This document shows, in pieces, positions 25,368 to 33,096 of a stretch of 33,096 nucleotides of DNA (position 1 is the stretch's first letter; every line of letters starts with the position of its first letter). Both the position numbers and the translations under genes were made by a program. The notes under the pieces were generated by a model. The model was not told the origin of the DNA. It saw nothing but the letters and a program-made list of their open reading frames with translations, and ran no database searches. The stretch covers positions 1-33,096 of the forward strand of contig NZ_CALAEQ010000082.1 of NCBI RefSeq assembly GCF_937891065.1, read 5' to 3'. This stretch comes from an uncultured Lutibacter sp. Its GTDB lineage: Bacteria > Bacteroidota > Bacteroidia > Flavobacteriales > Flavobacteriaceae.

Positions 25368-25373
25368 AAACTA

Positions 25374-25391
25374 ACTATACTACTAACAAAA
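25374..25391 (+). repeat. leader element shared with coxB (copy 2)
   Basis: ACTATACTACTAACAAAA lies in the coxB-coxA gap seven bases before the coxA ATG. It matches the coxB leader apart from a missing AACT; the 10-mer TATACTACTA also occurs just before rimP (10406-10415). Confidence 0.5.
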
Positions 25392-25398
25392 TATAATT

Positions 25399-27150
25399 AT
25401 GTCAGATCATCATCATAAAGAAACATTTGTAACTAAATATATATTTAGTCAAGATCATAAAATGATTTCTAAACAATACTTAGTAACAGGTATTTTTATG
25501 GGAATAATAGGCGTGTTAATGTCTATGTTATTCCGTTTACAAATTGCTTGGCCAGATCATTCATTTACTATAATTGAGGCTTTTTTAGGACGTCATCAAG
25601 ATGGAGGAGTTATGTCACCTGATATTTACTTAGCTTTAGTTACTATTCACGGTACTATCATGGTGTTTTTTGTACTAACAGCGGGTTTAAGTGGTACTTT
25701 TAGTAACTTATTAATTCCATTGCAAATTGGTGCTCGTGATATGGCATCTGGTTTTTTAAATATGGTTTCATATTGGTTATTCTTCTTATCAAGTGTAATT
25801 ATGGTTACTTCACTTTTTGTTGAAGCAGGACCAGCATCTGCAGGTTGGACAATTTATCCACCGTTAAGTGCTTTACCACAAGCTATTCCAGGATCTGGAA
25901 TGGGAATGACACTTTGGTTAATTTCTATGGCAATATTTATTGCTTCATCTTTACTAGGAGCTTTAAATTATATTGTTACAGTTCTAAACTTACGAACTAT
26001 AGGAATGAAAATGACAAGGTTACCACTAACAATTTGGGCGTTTTTTGTAACAGCAATAATTGGTGTGGTTTCATTTCCTGTATTATTATCAGCAGCGTTA
26101 CTTTTGATTTTTGATAGAAGTTTTGGAACATCATTCTTTTTATCAGATATTTTTATCCAAGGTGAAGTTTTACATTATCAAGGAGGTTCTCCTGTATTGT
26201 TCGAGCATTTATTCTGGTTCTTAGGGCATCCGGAAGTATATATTGTAATATTACCTGCAATGGGTATAGTTTCTGAAATTATAGCATGTAATTCCCGTAA
26301 GCCTATTTTTGGTTATAGAGCAATGATTGGATCAATTATAGCAATCGCGTTTTTATCTACCATTGTTTGGGGGCACCATATGTTTGTTTCTGGGATGAAT
26401 CCATTTTTGGGATCTGTATTCACATTTACAACTTTGTTAATTGCAATTCCTTCAGCAGTGAAAGCTTTTAACTGGATTACTACAATGTGGAAAGGAAATA
26501 TACAAATGAACCCAGCAATGCTTTTTTCTATAGGTTTTGTTTCTACATTTATTTCTGGAGGATTAACAGGGATAGTTCTTGGAGACAGTGCACTGGATAT
26601 TAATGTACACGATACGTACTTTGTGGTTGCCCACTTTCACTTGGTGATGGGTGTATCTGCAATTTATGGGATGTTTGCAGGTGTTTATCATTGGTTTCCT
26701 AAAATGTATGGCAGAATGATGAATAAAGTATTAGGTTATTGGCATTTCTGGATTACCGTAGTTGCAGCTTATGGTGTGTTTTTTCCAATGCACTTTGTTG
26801 GGCTAGCTGGTTTACCACGTAGATATTATTCAAATACAGCATTTCCATTATTTGATGATGTAGCGGATGTAAATATTGTAATTACTTTATTTGCAATTTT
26901 GGGTGGTGCGGCACAAATTATATTCTTAGCAAATTTCTTTATTAGTATTTATAAAGGGAAAAAGGCAGAACAAAATCCTTGGAGATCTAATACATTAGAG
27001 TGGACAACTCCAGTTGAGCATGTTCATGGGAACTGGCCAGGAGAAATTCCTGCGGTTCATCGTTGGCCATATGATTATAGTAAACCAGGACAACCTGAAG
27101 ATTTTGTCACCCAAATTACACCTTTAATGGATGGTGAAGAGGAATCTTAA
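25399..27150 (+). CDS. coxA: cytochrome c oxidase subunit I
   Basis: This haem-copper oxidase subunit I has 583 residues and about twelve membrane segments. All metal ligands are present: H84 and H414 for the low-spin haem, H412 for the high-spin haem, and H277, H326 and H327 for CuB. Tyr281 is placed for the His-Tyr crosslink and E279 in 'GHPEVY' is the proton-channel glutamate of A1-type enzymes. The His-rich start ('SDHHHKE') is typical of Bacteroidota. It reduces O2 to water while pumping protons. Subunits III and IV are not in the window. Directly following actABCDEF, it is expected to form a supercomplex with alternative complex III, as known in Flavobacterium johnsoniae. Confidence 0.97.
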   Translation: MSDHHHKETFVTKYIFSQDHKMISKQYLVTGIFMGIIGVLMSMLFRLQIAWPDHSFTIIEAFLGRHQDGGVMSPDIYLALVTIHGTIMVFFVLTAGLSGTFSNLLIPLQIGARDMASGFLNMVSYWLFFLSSVIMVTSLFVEAGPASAGWTIYPPLSALPQAIPGSGMGMTLWLISMAIFIASSLLGALNYIVTVLNLRTIGMKMTRLPLTIWAFFVTAIIGVVSFPVLLSAALLLIFDRSFGTSFFLSDIFIQGEVLHYQGGSPVLFEHLFWFLGHPEVYIVILPAMGIVSEIIACNSRKPIFGYRAMIGSIIAIAFLSTIVWGHHMFVSGMNPFLGSVFTFTTLLIAIPSAVKAFNWITTMWKGNIQMNPAMLFSIGFVSTFISGGLTGIVLGDSALDINVHDTYFVVAHFHLVMGVSAIYGMFAGVYHWFPKMYGRMMNKVLGYWHFWITVVAAYGVFFPMHFVGLAGLPRRYYSNTAFPLFDDVADVNIVITLFAILGGAAQIIFLANFFISIYKGKKAEQNPWRSNTLEWTTPVEHVHGNWPGEIPAVHRWPYDYSKPGQPEDFVTQITPLMDGEEES

Positions 27151-27173
27151 AAAATATAAAATATTATAAAATG

Positions 27174-27205
27174 AAAACCTTTCTTTTTTTTAGAAAGGTT
27201 TTTTT
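27174..27205 (+). terminator. terminator after coxA
   Basis: AAAACCTTTCT (27174-27184) pairs with AGAAAGGTTTT (27192-27202) around a loop of seven T's, and the T-tract continues to 27205. Confidence 0.85.
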
Positions 27206-27213
27206 ATTTCTGC

Positions 27214-27221
27214 TATCTTTG
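27214..27221 (+). promoter_or_regulatory. predicted -7 promoter element of ruvB
   Basis: TATCTTTG fits TAnnTTTG and is followed by five T's and the ATG at 27227. The transcript would begin at the start codon. Confidence 0.55.
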
Positions 27222-27226
27222 TTTTT

Positions 27227-28249
27227 ATGAACGAAAACTTGAATCCTGAAAAAAAAGATTTTACTTCTGAAGAATTGGATGTTGAAAAAAAATTACGCCC
27301 ATTAACCTTTGATGATTTTACAGGTCAGGAACAAGTATTAGAAAACTTAAAAATTTTTGTTGAAGCAGCCAATTTAAGAGGCGAAGCTTTAGATCACACC
27401 TTGTTTCACGGTCCTCCAGGATTAGGAAAAACTACGTTAGCACATATTCTTGCCAATGAATTAAATGTTGGCTTAAAAATCACCTCAGGTCCTGTATTAG
27501 ATAAACCAGGAGATTTAGCGGGGTTGCTTACCAATTTAAGTGAACGTGATGTATTATTTATTGATGAAATTCATAGATTAAGTCCAATTGTTGAAGAGTA
27601 TTTATATTCAGCAATGGAAGATTATCGTATTGATATTATGATTGAATCTGGGCCAAACGCCCGAACTGTTCAAATAGATTTAGAGCCATTTACCTTAATT
27701 GGTGCAACAACACGCTCAGGCTTGTTAACGGCACCTATGCGAGCTCGTTTTGGAATTAGCAGCCGATTACAATATTACAGTGCAGAATTGTTAACTACAA
27801 TTATTCAAAGAAGTGCTACTATTTTAAAAGTTCCAATTTCAATGGAATCGGCAATAGAAATAGCAGGTAGAAGTAGAGGTACACCACGAATTGCAAATGC
27901 ATTACTTCGTAGAGTTAGAGATTTTGCTCAAATTAAAGGCAATGGAACTATTGATATTACGATCGCTAAATATGCTTTAAATGCATTAAATGTTGATGCG
28001 CACGGATTGGATGAAATGGATAATAAAATTTTAACTACCATTATAGATAAATTTAAAGGAGGTCCAGTTGGAATTAGCACAATTGCAACTGCGGTAGGAG
28101 AAAATGTAGAAACCATTGAAGAAGTTTATGAACCTTTTTTAATTCAAGAAGGTTTTATTATGCGAACACCACGCGGACGTGAAGTAACAGAACTTGCTTA
28201 TAAACATTTGGGTAAAATAAAAGGACTTAATCAAGGAGAACTATTTTAA
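27227..28249 (+). CDS. ruvB: Holliday junction branch migration ATPase RuvB
   Basis: The 340-residue protein is a full-length RuvB, the hexameric motor that drives branch migration with RuvA. It shows the family opening '[12 protein letters not shown]', Walker A 'GPPGLGKTT' (about 62-70), Walker B 'LFIDEIHR' (about 110), the sensor and arginine-finger region '[18 protein letters not shown]' and the C-terminal winged helix ('[17 protein letters not shown]'). There is no other Met before the conserved region, so the start at 27227 is firm. It lies directly at a -7 promoter element, so translation is probably leaderless. It forms a single-gene unit between coxA and the SulP genes. Confidence 0.96.
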   Translation: MNENLNPEKKDFTSEELDVEKKLRPLTFDDFTGQEQVLENLKIFVEAANLRGEALDHTLFHGPPGLGKTTLAHILANELNVGLKITSGPVLDKPGDLAGLLTNLSERDVLFIDEIHRLSPIVEEYLYSAMEDYRIDIMIESGPNARTVQIDLEPFTLIGATTRSGLLTAPMRARFGISSRLQYYSAELLTTIIQRSATILKVPISMESAIEIAGRSRGTPRIANALLRRVRDFAQIKGNGTIDITIAKYALNALNVDAHGLDEMDNKILTTIIDKFKGGPVGISTIATAVGENVETIEEVYEPFLIQEGFIMRTPRGREVTELAYKHLGKIKGLNQGELF

Positions 28250-28256
28250 TTTTTTT

Positions 28257-28272
28257 TGTGATTGTCATCACA
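28257..28272. promoter_or_regulatory. CRP/FNR-type operator upstream of the SulP pair
   Basis: TGTGA-N6-TCACA is a perfect CRP-type palindrome, embedded in a longer repeat with TTTTGTGAT (28254-28262) and ATCACAAAA (28267-28275). Its centre is 28.5 bases before the -7 element, about -41 from the predicted transcript start, the class II activator position. The promoter has no -33 element, which fits activator dependence. Confidence 0.6.
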
Positions 28273-28292
28273 AAACTAAAAATACTTCACTG

Positions 28293-28300
28293 TACTTTTG
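28293..28300 (+). promoter_or_regulatory. predicted -7 promoter element of the SulP pair
   Basis: TACTTTTG fits TAnnTTTG. The predicted start is near 28305, about 28 bases before the ATG at 28334. Confidence 0.55.
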
Positions 28301-28333
28301 TCTTGTAAATAATTATAAACTTGTAAGTTAACA

Positions 28334-30076
28334 ATGAGTTTTAAACAACTATTTCCTTTTTTAACTTGGCTTCCATTAGTAAAAAAATCTTGGAAAGATG
28401 ATTTAATTGCTGGATTAACAGGGACTATAATAGTTATTCCGCAAGCAGTAGCCTTTGCGTTAATAGCTGGGATGCCACCAGTTTACGGTTTTTATATTGC
28501 TATGATTGCTCCTGTTATTGCAGCACTTTGGGGATCTTCAAATCACTTAATATCTGGTCCAACAACTACAAGTTCAATTGTTGTTTTTGCAATTATCACA
28601 AAATATTATCATCCGGAGAACGAAATAGACTTATATATTTCAATGACCATTGTATTGTCATTTATGGCTGGAGTTATTAAGTTGTTAATGGGGCTTTTTA
28701 AAATGGGAAAACTTGTTGATTTTGTCTCAAACTCGGTTGTAATTGGTTTTACAGCTGGAGCAGGAATCTTAATTGCATTTAAACAATTAAAACATGTTTT
28801 TGGGATAAATGTACCCCAAGGTTCTAAGATATACGAAGTTGTAAATTATATAATTTTACACATTAAAGAAACCAATTATTATGCTTTAATTGTTGCTTTA
28901 GTAACACTTTTAATTGCTATTATAATAAAAAAATTCATAAAGAAAATTGGAAGATTTAATTTATTAATTGCAATGGTATTAGGAACTTTACTAGCAATTT
29001 ATATGGGTGGAGAAAACTCAGGTATTCAAACAGTTGGAAATATACCAAGCCATTTGCCCCCTTTTAAAATTCCGAATTTCAGTTTTGATTGGATGCAGAA
29101 GTTATTTCCAGGAGCAATTGTTTTAGCGCTTTTAGGGTTGGTTGAAGCGGTTTCAATTTCAAGAGCTGTTGCTTTACATTCACATCAAAAGTTAAATAAT
29201 AATCAGGAATTTATTGGACAAGGGTTGTCAAATATAATTCCTAGTTTTTTCTCATGTTATGCAAGTTCGGGTTCTTTTACGCGTTCAGGTGTAAATTATC
29301 AGGCAGGAGCTAAAACACCTCTTTCAGCAATTATTGCTGGACTTGGTTTAATACTTGTTTTATTATTTGGAGCCAAATATGCTTCTTTCTTACCCAAACC
29401 TGCAATGGGAGGAATTATTTTATTGGTAGGTTATAACTTAATTGATTTTAAACATATAAAACTAATATATATGAGCAGTAAAAGAGAACTGCTCGTATTC
29501 AGCTTAACTTTATTAGGTACTTTATTTTTACATTTAGAACAAGCGGTAATTTTAGGAATTGCAGTATCGTTAATTTTTTATTTAGAACGTACTTCTAAAC
29601 CAAATGTGGCTGAATTAGGTTTAAATATTGACAAAAAATTTGTGAATATAATCAGAGATTCATCAGTAGAAGAATGTCCACAAATAAAAGTGATACGTAT
29701 TGATGGTTCACTTTATTTTGGAGCCGTTGAGGAAATTTCAAACTTTTTTATGAGTTTGTATGAAAAAAACACTTACAAACATGTTTTGGTCTTGTCAAAT
29801 GGAATTAATTTTATTGATTTGGCAGGAGCAGAATGGTTAACTCATGAAGTTGGCAAATGGAAGGCGAGAGGTGGTGGAATTTATTTTTCTGGATTAAAAA
29901 TTATAAGCCAAGATGTTCTAAATAATGGAGGTTTTTCTGAAAGAATTGGTTATGAAAATTTCTTTAAAGATAAGAATACTGCTATTTCTACAATTTACAA
30001 TAAATTAGAGAGCGATATATGTGAGAATTGTTCGGTGAAAATTTTTAAAGAATGTAAAAATGAAATTGAGTCTTAA
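28334..30076 (+). CDS. SulP family anion transporter with STAS domain, first copy
   Basis: This 580-residue inner membrane transporter belongs to the SulP (SLC26) family. The membrane domain opens with 'DDLIAGLTGTIIVIPQAVAFALIAG', has 'ISGPTTTSSIVVFA' and the 'SCYASSGSFTRSGVNYQAGAKTPLS' signature, and is followed by a cytoplasmic STAS domain (about 450-555). SulP proteins move sulfate, bicarbonate or other anions; the substrate is not readable. In the STAS loop the usual D-S-S-G is D-L-A-G, so no phosphorylatable serine is present. A C-terminal tail has Cys563, Cys566 and Cys574 (C-x2-C-x7-C), possibly a metal or redox site. The stop overlaps the next gene by 17 bases, which implies translational coupling and perhaps a heteromer. 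Confidence 0.92.
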   Translation: MSFKQLFPFLTWLPLVKKSWKDDLIAGLTGTIIVIPQAVAFALIAGMPPVYGFYIAMIAPVIAALWGSSNHLISGPTTTSSIVVFAIITKYYHPENEIDLYISMTIVLSFMAGVIKLLMGLFKMGKLVDFVSNSVVIGFTAGAGILIAFKQLKHVFGINVPQGSKIYEVVNYIILHIKETNYYALIVALVTLLIAIIIKKFIKKIGRFNLLIAMVLGTLLAIYMGGENSGIQTVGNIPSHLPPFKIPNFSFDWMQKLFPGAIVLALLGLVEAVSISRAVALHSHQKLNNNQEFIGQGLSNIIPSFFSCYASSGSFTRSGVNYQAGAKTPLSAIIAGLGLILVLLFGAKYASFLPKPAMGGIILLVGYNLIDFKHIKLIYMSSKRELLVFSLTLLGTLFLHLEQAVILGIAVSLIFYLERTSKPNVAELGLNIDKKFVNIIRDSSVEECPQIKVIRIDGSLYFGAVEEISNFFMSLYEKNTYKHVLVLSNGINFIDLAGAEWLTHEVGKWKARGGGIYFSGLKIISQDVLNNGGFSERIGYENFFKDKNTAISTIYNKLESDICENCSVKIFKECKNEIES

Positions 30077-31805
30077 AGATATATTTCCAATTTTTGAATG
30101 GTTACCAAATTATAATAAATCTTGGTTAAAAGGAGACCTTTCAGCAGGTTTAACAGTTGGAATTATGTTGGTTCCACAAGGTATTGCGTATGCCATGATT
30201 GCTGGGTTACCGCCAATTTATGGATTGTATACCGCTATGATTCCTCAAATCATCTATGCGATTTTTGGAACATCTAGACAACTAGCAGTTGGGCCTGTAG
30301 CTATGGATTCATTAATTGTAGCATCAGGAGTGGCAACATTAGCAGAAATTGGTACTGAAAATTTTATTGAATTTGCAATACTTCTAGCTTTTATGATGGG
30401 AGTTTTACAAGTAATATTTGGATTGTTTAAATTGGGGTTTTTGGTTAATTTTTTGTCAAGGCCAGTAATTAGCGGATTTACTTCTGCAGCTGCTTTAATA
30501 ATTGCATTCAGTCAGTTAAAGCATTTACTTGGGGTTAATATTCAAGGTGATAATAAGTTACATAGTATTGTTATAGCGCTATTTCAACACTTAAAAGATA
30601 TTAATTATATAGCTTTTGCAATAGGAGGGATTTCAATCTTAATTTTAATTTTCTTTAAACGAATAACAACTAAAATACCAGCTGCTTTAATTGTGGTAGT
30701 ATTTGGGATTTTAGTTGTGAAATATTTAAAATTAGATGAAGCAGGAGTTCAAATAATAGGAAATATACCAGAAGGATTACCATCTTTTAAAATGCCGAGT
30801 TTTAATATTGAAATAATGAAAGAGTTATTTCCTATTGCCCTAACGTTATCTTTTATTGCATTTTTAGAAGCAATATCAGTTGCAAAAGCAATTGAATTGA
30901 AACATAATAATACCTATAAAGTAATAGCAAATAAAGAGTTAATCGCTCTTGGAATGGGGAATATTATTGGCTCATTTTTCCAAACATATCCAGCAACTGG
31001 AGGATTGTCTAGATCAGCTGTCAATAATCAAGTAGGAGCAAAAACACCAATGGCTGCAATTATTGCGAGCGTTGTAATTGGGTTTACATTACTTTTTTTA
31101 ACTCCAGTTTTTTACTATTTACCAAAGTCAATTATTGCAGCAATAATTATAGTAGCAGTTTATGGATTGCTTGACTTTAAAGTTCCTAAACAAATTTTAA
31201 AATATTCGAAAAGAGAATTAATAATTTTAAATAGTACTCTTATAGTAACAGCAGTTGTTGGAATAAAAGAAGGGATTTTTATAGGGGTTATTTTATCAAT
31301 GGCAATGTTAATTTATAGAAGCACAAAGCCTCATATTGCTATTTTAGGAAAAGTTTCAGGGACTCATTTCTATAGAAACATAAAAAGATTTGAAGGACTT
31401 TTAGAGGTTAATGAAGCTATTTTAATAGTACGGTTTGATGCACAACTTTATTTTGCAAACGTTCAGTATTTTAAAGATAAATTAGAAGAGTATGTTATAG
31501 AGAAAGGAGAGAATTTAAAACTAATTATAATTGATGGAGAAAGCATAAATAGTATTGATAGTTCAGGTGTTTATATGTTATATGAAATTATTAAAAAGTA
31601 CAATAATTTAAATATTGATATAGTTTTTACAGGGATGAAAGGTCCTGTTAGAGATGTTTTTGAAAAAAGTGAAATCATGAAAGAAATTAGCTATAAAAAC
31701 TGTTTTATGAGTATTCAAGAAGCTGTTGATTCTTTTGATAAAAATTCAAATAATAAAGAAAATGGTCGTAACTTTATTAAATACGTTAAACAAACGAATC
31801 GTTAA
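30060..31805 (+). CDS. SulP family anion transporter with STAS domain, second copy
   Basis: The 581-residue paralogue of the preceding gene has the same plan: 'GDLSAGLTVGIMLVPQGIAYAMIAGLPPIYGLY' style entry, 'AVGPVAMDSLIVASG', 'PATGGLSRSAVNNQVGAKTPMA', then a cytoplasmic STAS domain (about 440-550). Here the STAS loop keeps the classical 'SIDSSGVYML' with serines. The Cys-rich tail of the first copy is absent and is replaced by an Asn/Lys-rich end. The two copies differ clearly in sequence, so this is an old duplication and not a recent one. The start lies inside the first gene. The context next to a persulfide dioxygenase-like gene favours a sulfur oxyanion substrate, but bicarbonate remains possible. 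Confidence 0.92.
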   Translation: MKLSLKDIFPIFEWLPNYNKSWLKGDLSAGLTVGIMLVPQGIAYAMIAGLPPIYGLYTAMIPQIIYAIFGTSRQLAVGPVAMDSLIVASGVATLAEIGTENFIEFAILLAFMMGVLQVIFGLFKLGFLVNFLSRPVISGFTSAAALIIAFSQLKHLLGVNIQGDNKLHSIVIALFQHLKDINYIAFAIGGISILILIFFKRITTKIPAALIVVVFGILVVKYLKLDEAGVQIIGNIPEGLPSFKMPSFNIEIMKELFPIALTLSFIAFLEAISVAKAIELKHNNTYKVIANKELIALGMGNIIGSFFQTYPATGGLSRSAVNNQVGAKTPMAAIIASVVIGFTLLFLTPVFYYLPKSIIAAIIIVAVYGLLDFKVPKQILKYSKRELIILNSTLIVTAVVGIKEGIFIGVILSMAMLIYRSTKPHIAILGKVSGTHFYRNIKRFEGLLEVNEAILIVRFDAQLYFANVQYFKDKLEEYVIEKGENLKLIIIDGESINSIDSSGVYMLYEIIKKYNNLNIDIVFTGMKGPVRDVFEKSEIMKEISYKNCFMSIQEAVDSFDKNSNNKENGRNFIKYVKQTNR

Positions 31806-31828
31806 ATTTTTCTAAAAATAAAATTTTA

Positions 31829-31844
31829 TGTAACTTGAATCACA
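31829..31844. promoter_or_regulatory. CRP/FNR-type operator upstream of the MBL/rhodanese gene
   Basis: TGTAA-N6-TCACA differs from the SulP operator by one base in the left half and shares the right flank ATCACAAAA. Its centre is 28.5 bases before the -7 element, the same spacing as at the SulP promoter. Confidence 0.55.
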
Positions 31845-31864
31845 AAAACATAAAATCTAACTTG

Positions 31865-31872
31865 TAGTTTTG
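31865..31872 (+). promoter_or_regulatory. predicted -7 promoter element of the MBL/rhodanese gene
   Basis: TAGTTTTG fits TAnnTTTG, with predicted start near 31877 and a leader of about 38 bases. No -33 TTTG lies at the usual distance. Confidence 0.55.
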
Positions 31873-31914
31873 AATTTCAAAATGTAAATTTAATAACATA
31901 AAAATCAGATAATT

Positions 31915-33096
31915 ATGAAAGTTGAACAATTGTTTACAGGATGCTTGGCGGAAATGGCATATTATATTCATTCCAATGGAGAAGCCGCAATAATTGACCC
32001 TTTAAGAGAAACTGAACCATATATTGAAATGGCAAAAGCTGATGGAGCTAAAATTAAATATATTTTTTTAACTCACTTTCATGCAGATTTTGTGTCTGGT
32101 CAAGTTGACTTAGCAAAAAAGACTGGAGCAACCATCGTTTTTGGTCCAAATGCAGATCCTATTTATGATATTCACCAAGGAAAAGATGGTGAAAATTTTA
32201 AAATTGGAGATTTAACACTTAAACTTTTACACACCCCTGGGCATACCATGGAATCTTCATCTTATTTATTAATTGATGAAAAAGGTAATAAACCTTATGT
32301 GTTTACAGGAGATTGTTTATTTATTGGTGATGTTGGTCGCCCAGATTTAGCTGTTAAATCTGATTTAACACAAGCTGATTTGGCAGGTCATTTATTTGAT
32401 TCTCTTCGAAATAAGATAATGACTTTACCTGATGATATTATAGTATATCCAAATCATGGAGCAGGTTCAGCCTGTGGTAAAAATATGAGCTCTGAAACTT
32501 TTGATACCTTAGGAAATCAAAAGAAAACAAACTATGCTTTAAGAGCTGATATGACTAAAGAAGAATTTATTGTGGAAGTTACAACTGGATTAAAACCACC
32601 ACCACAATATTTTGGGAATAATGTTAGAATGAATAAAGGTATTAACATTAGTATTGATGAAGTTATACACAGAGGTACTATTCCAATTGATGCTGATTCA
32701 TTCAAAGAAATAAGTGAGCAAAATGATATTTTGGTATTAGATACTCGTACCAAAGAAATTTATGCTGAAGAAGGTACCGTTCCGGGTGCTTGGTATATTG
32801 GTCTTGAAGGAGGTTTTGCACCTTGGGTTGGAGCATTAATTAAAGATATTAATCAAAAAATAATTTTTATTGCTGAAGAAGGAAGAGAACATGAAGTTGT
32901 AATTCGTCTTTCGCGTGTTGGATACGACCATACTTTAGGTTATTTACGTGGTGGAATTCATTCATGGAAAGCAGCAGGGCATAAAGTAGATAAAATTGGT
33001 TCTATATCTGCAACTCAATTTGCAAATAAACTAAAAGATGATTCTATGCAAGTTGCGATGGATGTTAGAAAAGAATCAGAATATTTATCTGAACAT
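31915..33096 (+). CDS. persulfide dioxygenase-like MBL-fold protein with rhodanese domains, 3' end missing
   Basis: An open frame of 394 codons runs from the ATG at 31915 to the window edge without a stop. Residues 1-240 form a metallo-beta-lactamase domain of the ETHE1/CstB group: 'THFHADF' (H54, H56, D58), 'HTPGHT' (H110), 'TGDCLFIGDVGRPDL' (D133) and 'YPNHGAGSACG' (H181). H54, H110 and D133 match the 2-His-1-Asp iron site of persulfide dioxygenases. A first rhodanese domain (about 255-360) has A-E-E-G-R (320-324) where active rhodaneses have a Cys loop, so it is probably inactive. A second rhodanese domain starts near 365 and is cut off. The likely reaction is oxidation of glutathione or other persulfide to sulfite, in the cytoplasm. 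Its operator links it to the SulP genes. Confidence 0.88.
   Translation, partial: MKVEQLFTGCLAEMAYYIHSNGEAAIIDPLRETEPYIEMAKADGAKIKYIFLTHFHADFVSGQVDLAKKTGATIVFGPNADPIYDIHQGKDGENFKIGDLTLKLLHTPGHTMESSSYLLIDEKGNKPYVFTGDCLFIGDVGRPDLAVKSDLTQADLAGHLFDSLRNKIMTLPDDIIVYPNHGAGSACGKNMSSETFDTLGNQKKTNYALRADMTKEEFIVEVTTGLKPPPQYFGNNVRMNKGINISIDEVIHRGTIPIDADSFKEISEQNDILVLDTRTKEIYAEEGTVPGAWYIGLEGGFAPWVGALIKDINQKIIFIAEEGREHEVVIRLSRVGYDHTLGYLRGGIHSWKAAGHKVDKIGSISATQFANKLKDDSMQVAMDVRKESEYLSEH

Noticed and set aside
28254-28275. Reading the TTTTGTGAT/ATCACAAAA repeat as a terminator for ruvB
   Set aside because: The T-tract is on the 5' side, so it could only terminate minus-strand transcripts, and no minus-strand gene is there; an operator explains it better.
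1-33096. Search for CRISPR arrays, insertion sequences, integrases and attachment sites
   Set aside because: No regularly spaced repeats, transposase or integrase motifs, or terminal inverted repeats were seen; the window looks like ordinary chromosomal backbone apart from the left-edge surface protein.

Overview
The window is AT-rich DNA from a member of the Bacteroidota, almost certainly a flavobacterium. Three things point there. Many genes are preceded by the Bacteroidota promoter -7 element TAnnTTTG and lack clear Shine-Dalgarno sequences. The respiratory chain is the Bacteroidota type, with alternative complex III next to a caa3/aa3-type oxidase. The accessory families (DUF2723, HU-HIG, 'VGIGT..P' surface proteins) are also typical. 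The genus cannot be fixed from this window.

Layout. 1-1008 is the 3' part of a secreted fibre-like surface protein. 1009-1332 is a gene-free stretch with a long terminator hairpin. 1333-4064 holds an HU-related DNA-binding protein, a membrane metallophosphoesterase, a cysteine-free thioredoxin-fold protein and a convergent polysaccharide deacetylase. 4158-7247 is a large DUF2723 (GT117-like) membrane protein. tRNA-Gln (7418-7488) lies tail to tail with a glutamine synthetase (7665-9170), separated by two terminators, followed by a tandem UspA protein. 10418-15068 is the rimP-nusA-infB operon, with a terminator-like hairpin in its leader. After a SPOR protein on the minus strand comes the respiratory block: actABCDEF (15724-24261) and then coxB-coxA (24357-27150). 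ruvB follows. The right end holds two overlapping SulP anion transporters and the start of a persulfide-dioxygenase-like MBL/rhodanese protein that runs off the edge.

How it works together. ActA-F oxidises menaquinol and passes electrons through c-type haems to the CoxA/CoxB oxidase encoded directly downstream, so this is most of an aerobic respiratory supercomplex. The right-end genes look like a sulfur module that oxidises persulfide and moves sulfur oxyanions.

Most notable signals. (1) Both sulfur-module promoters carry a CRP/FNR-type palindrome (TGTGA-N6-TCACA and TGTAA-N6-TCACA) at exactly the same distance, 28.5 bp, from their -7 elements. This suggests one Crp/Fnr-family activator controls the transporter pair and the oxidase. 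(2) A terminator-like hairpin lies between the rimP-nusA-infB promoter and its first gene, a candidate NusA autoregulatory attenuator. (3) Two genes share an identical TTTG-TTTTT-ATG junction that predicts leaderless mRNAs. (4) The act operon promoter lies past the longest possible start of actA, which moves that start downstream to 15724. Start sites of transcription are inferred from -7 elements only.
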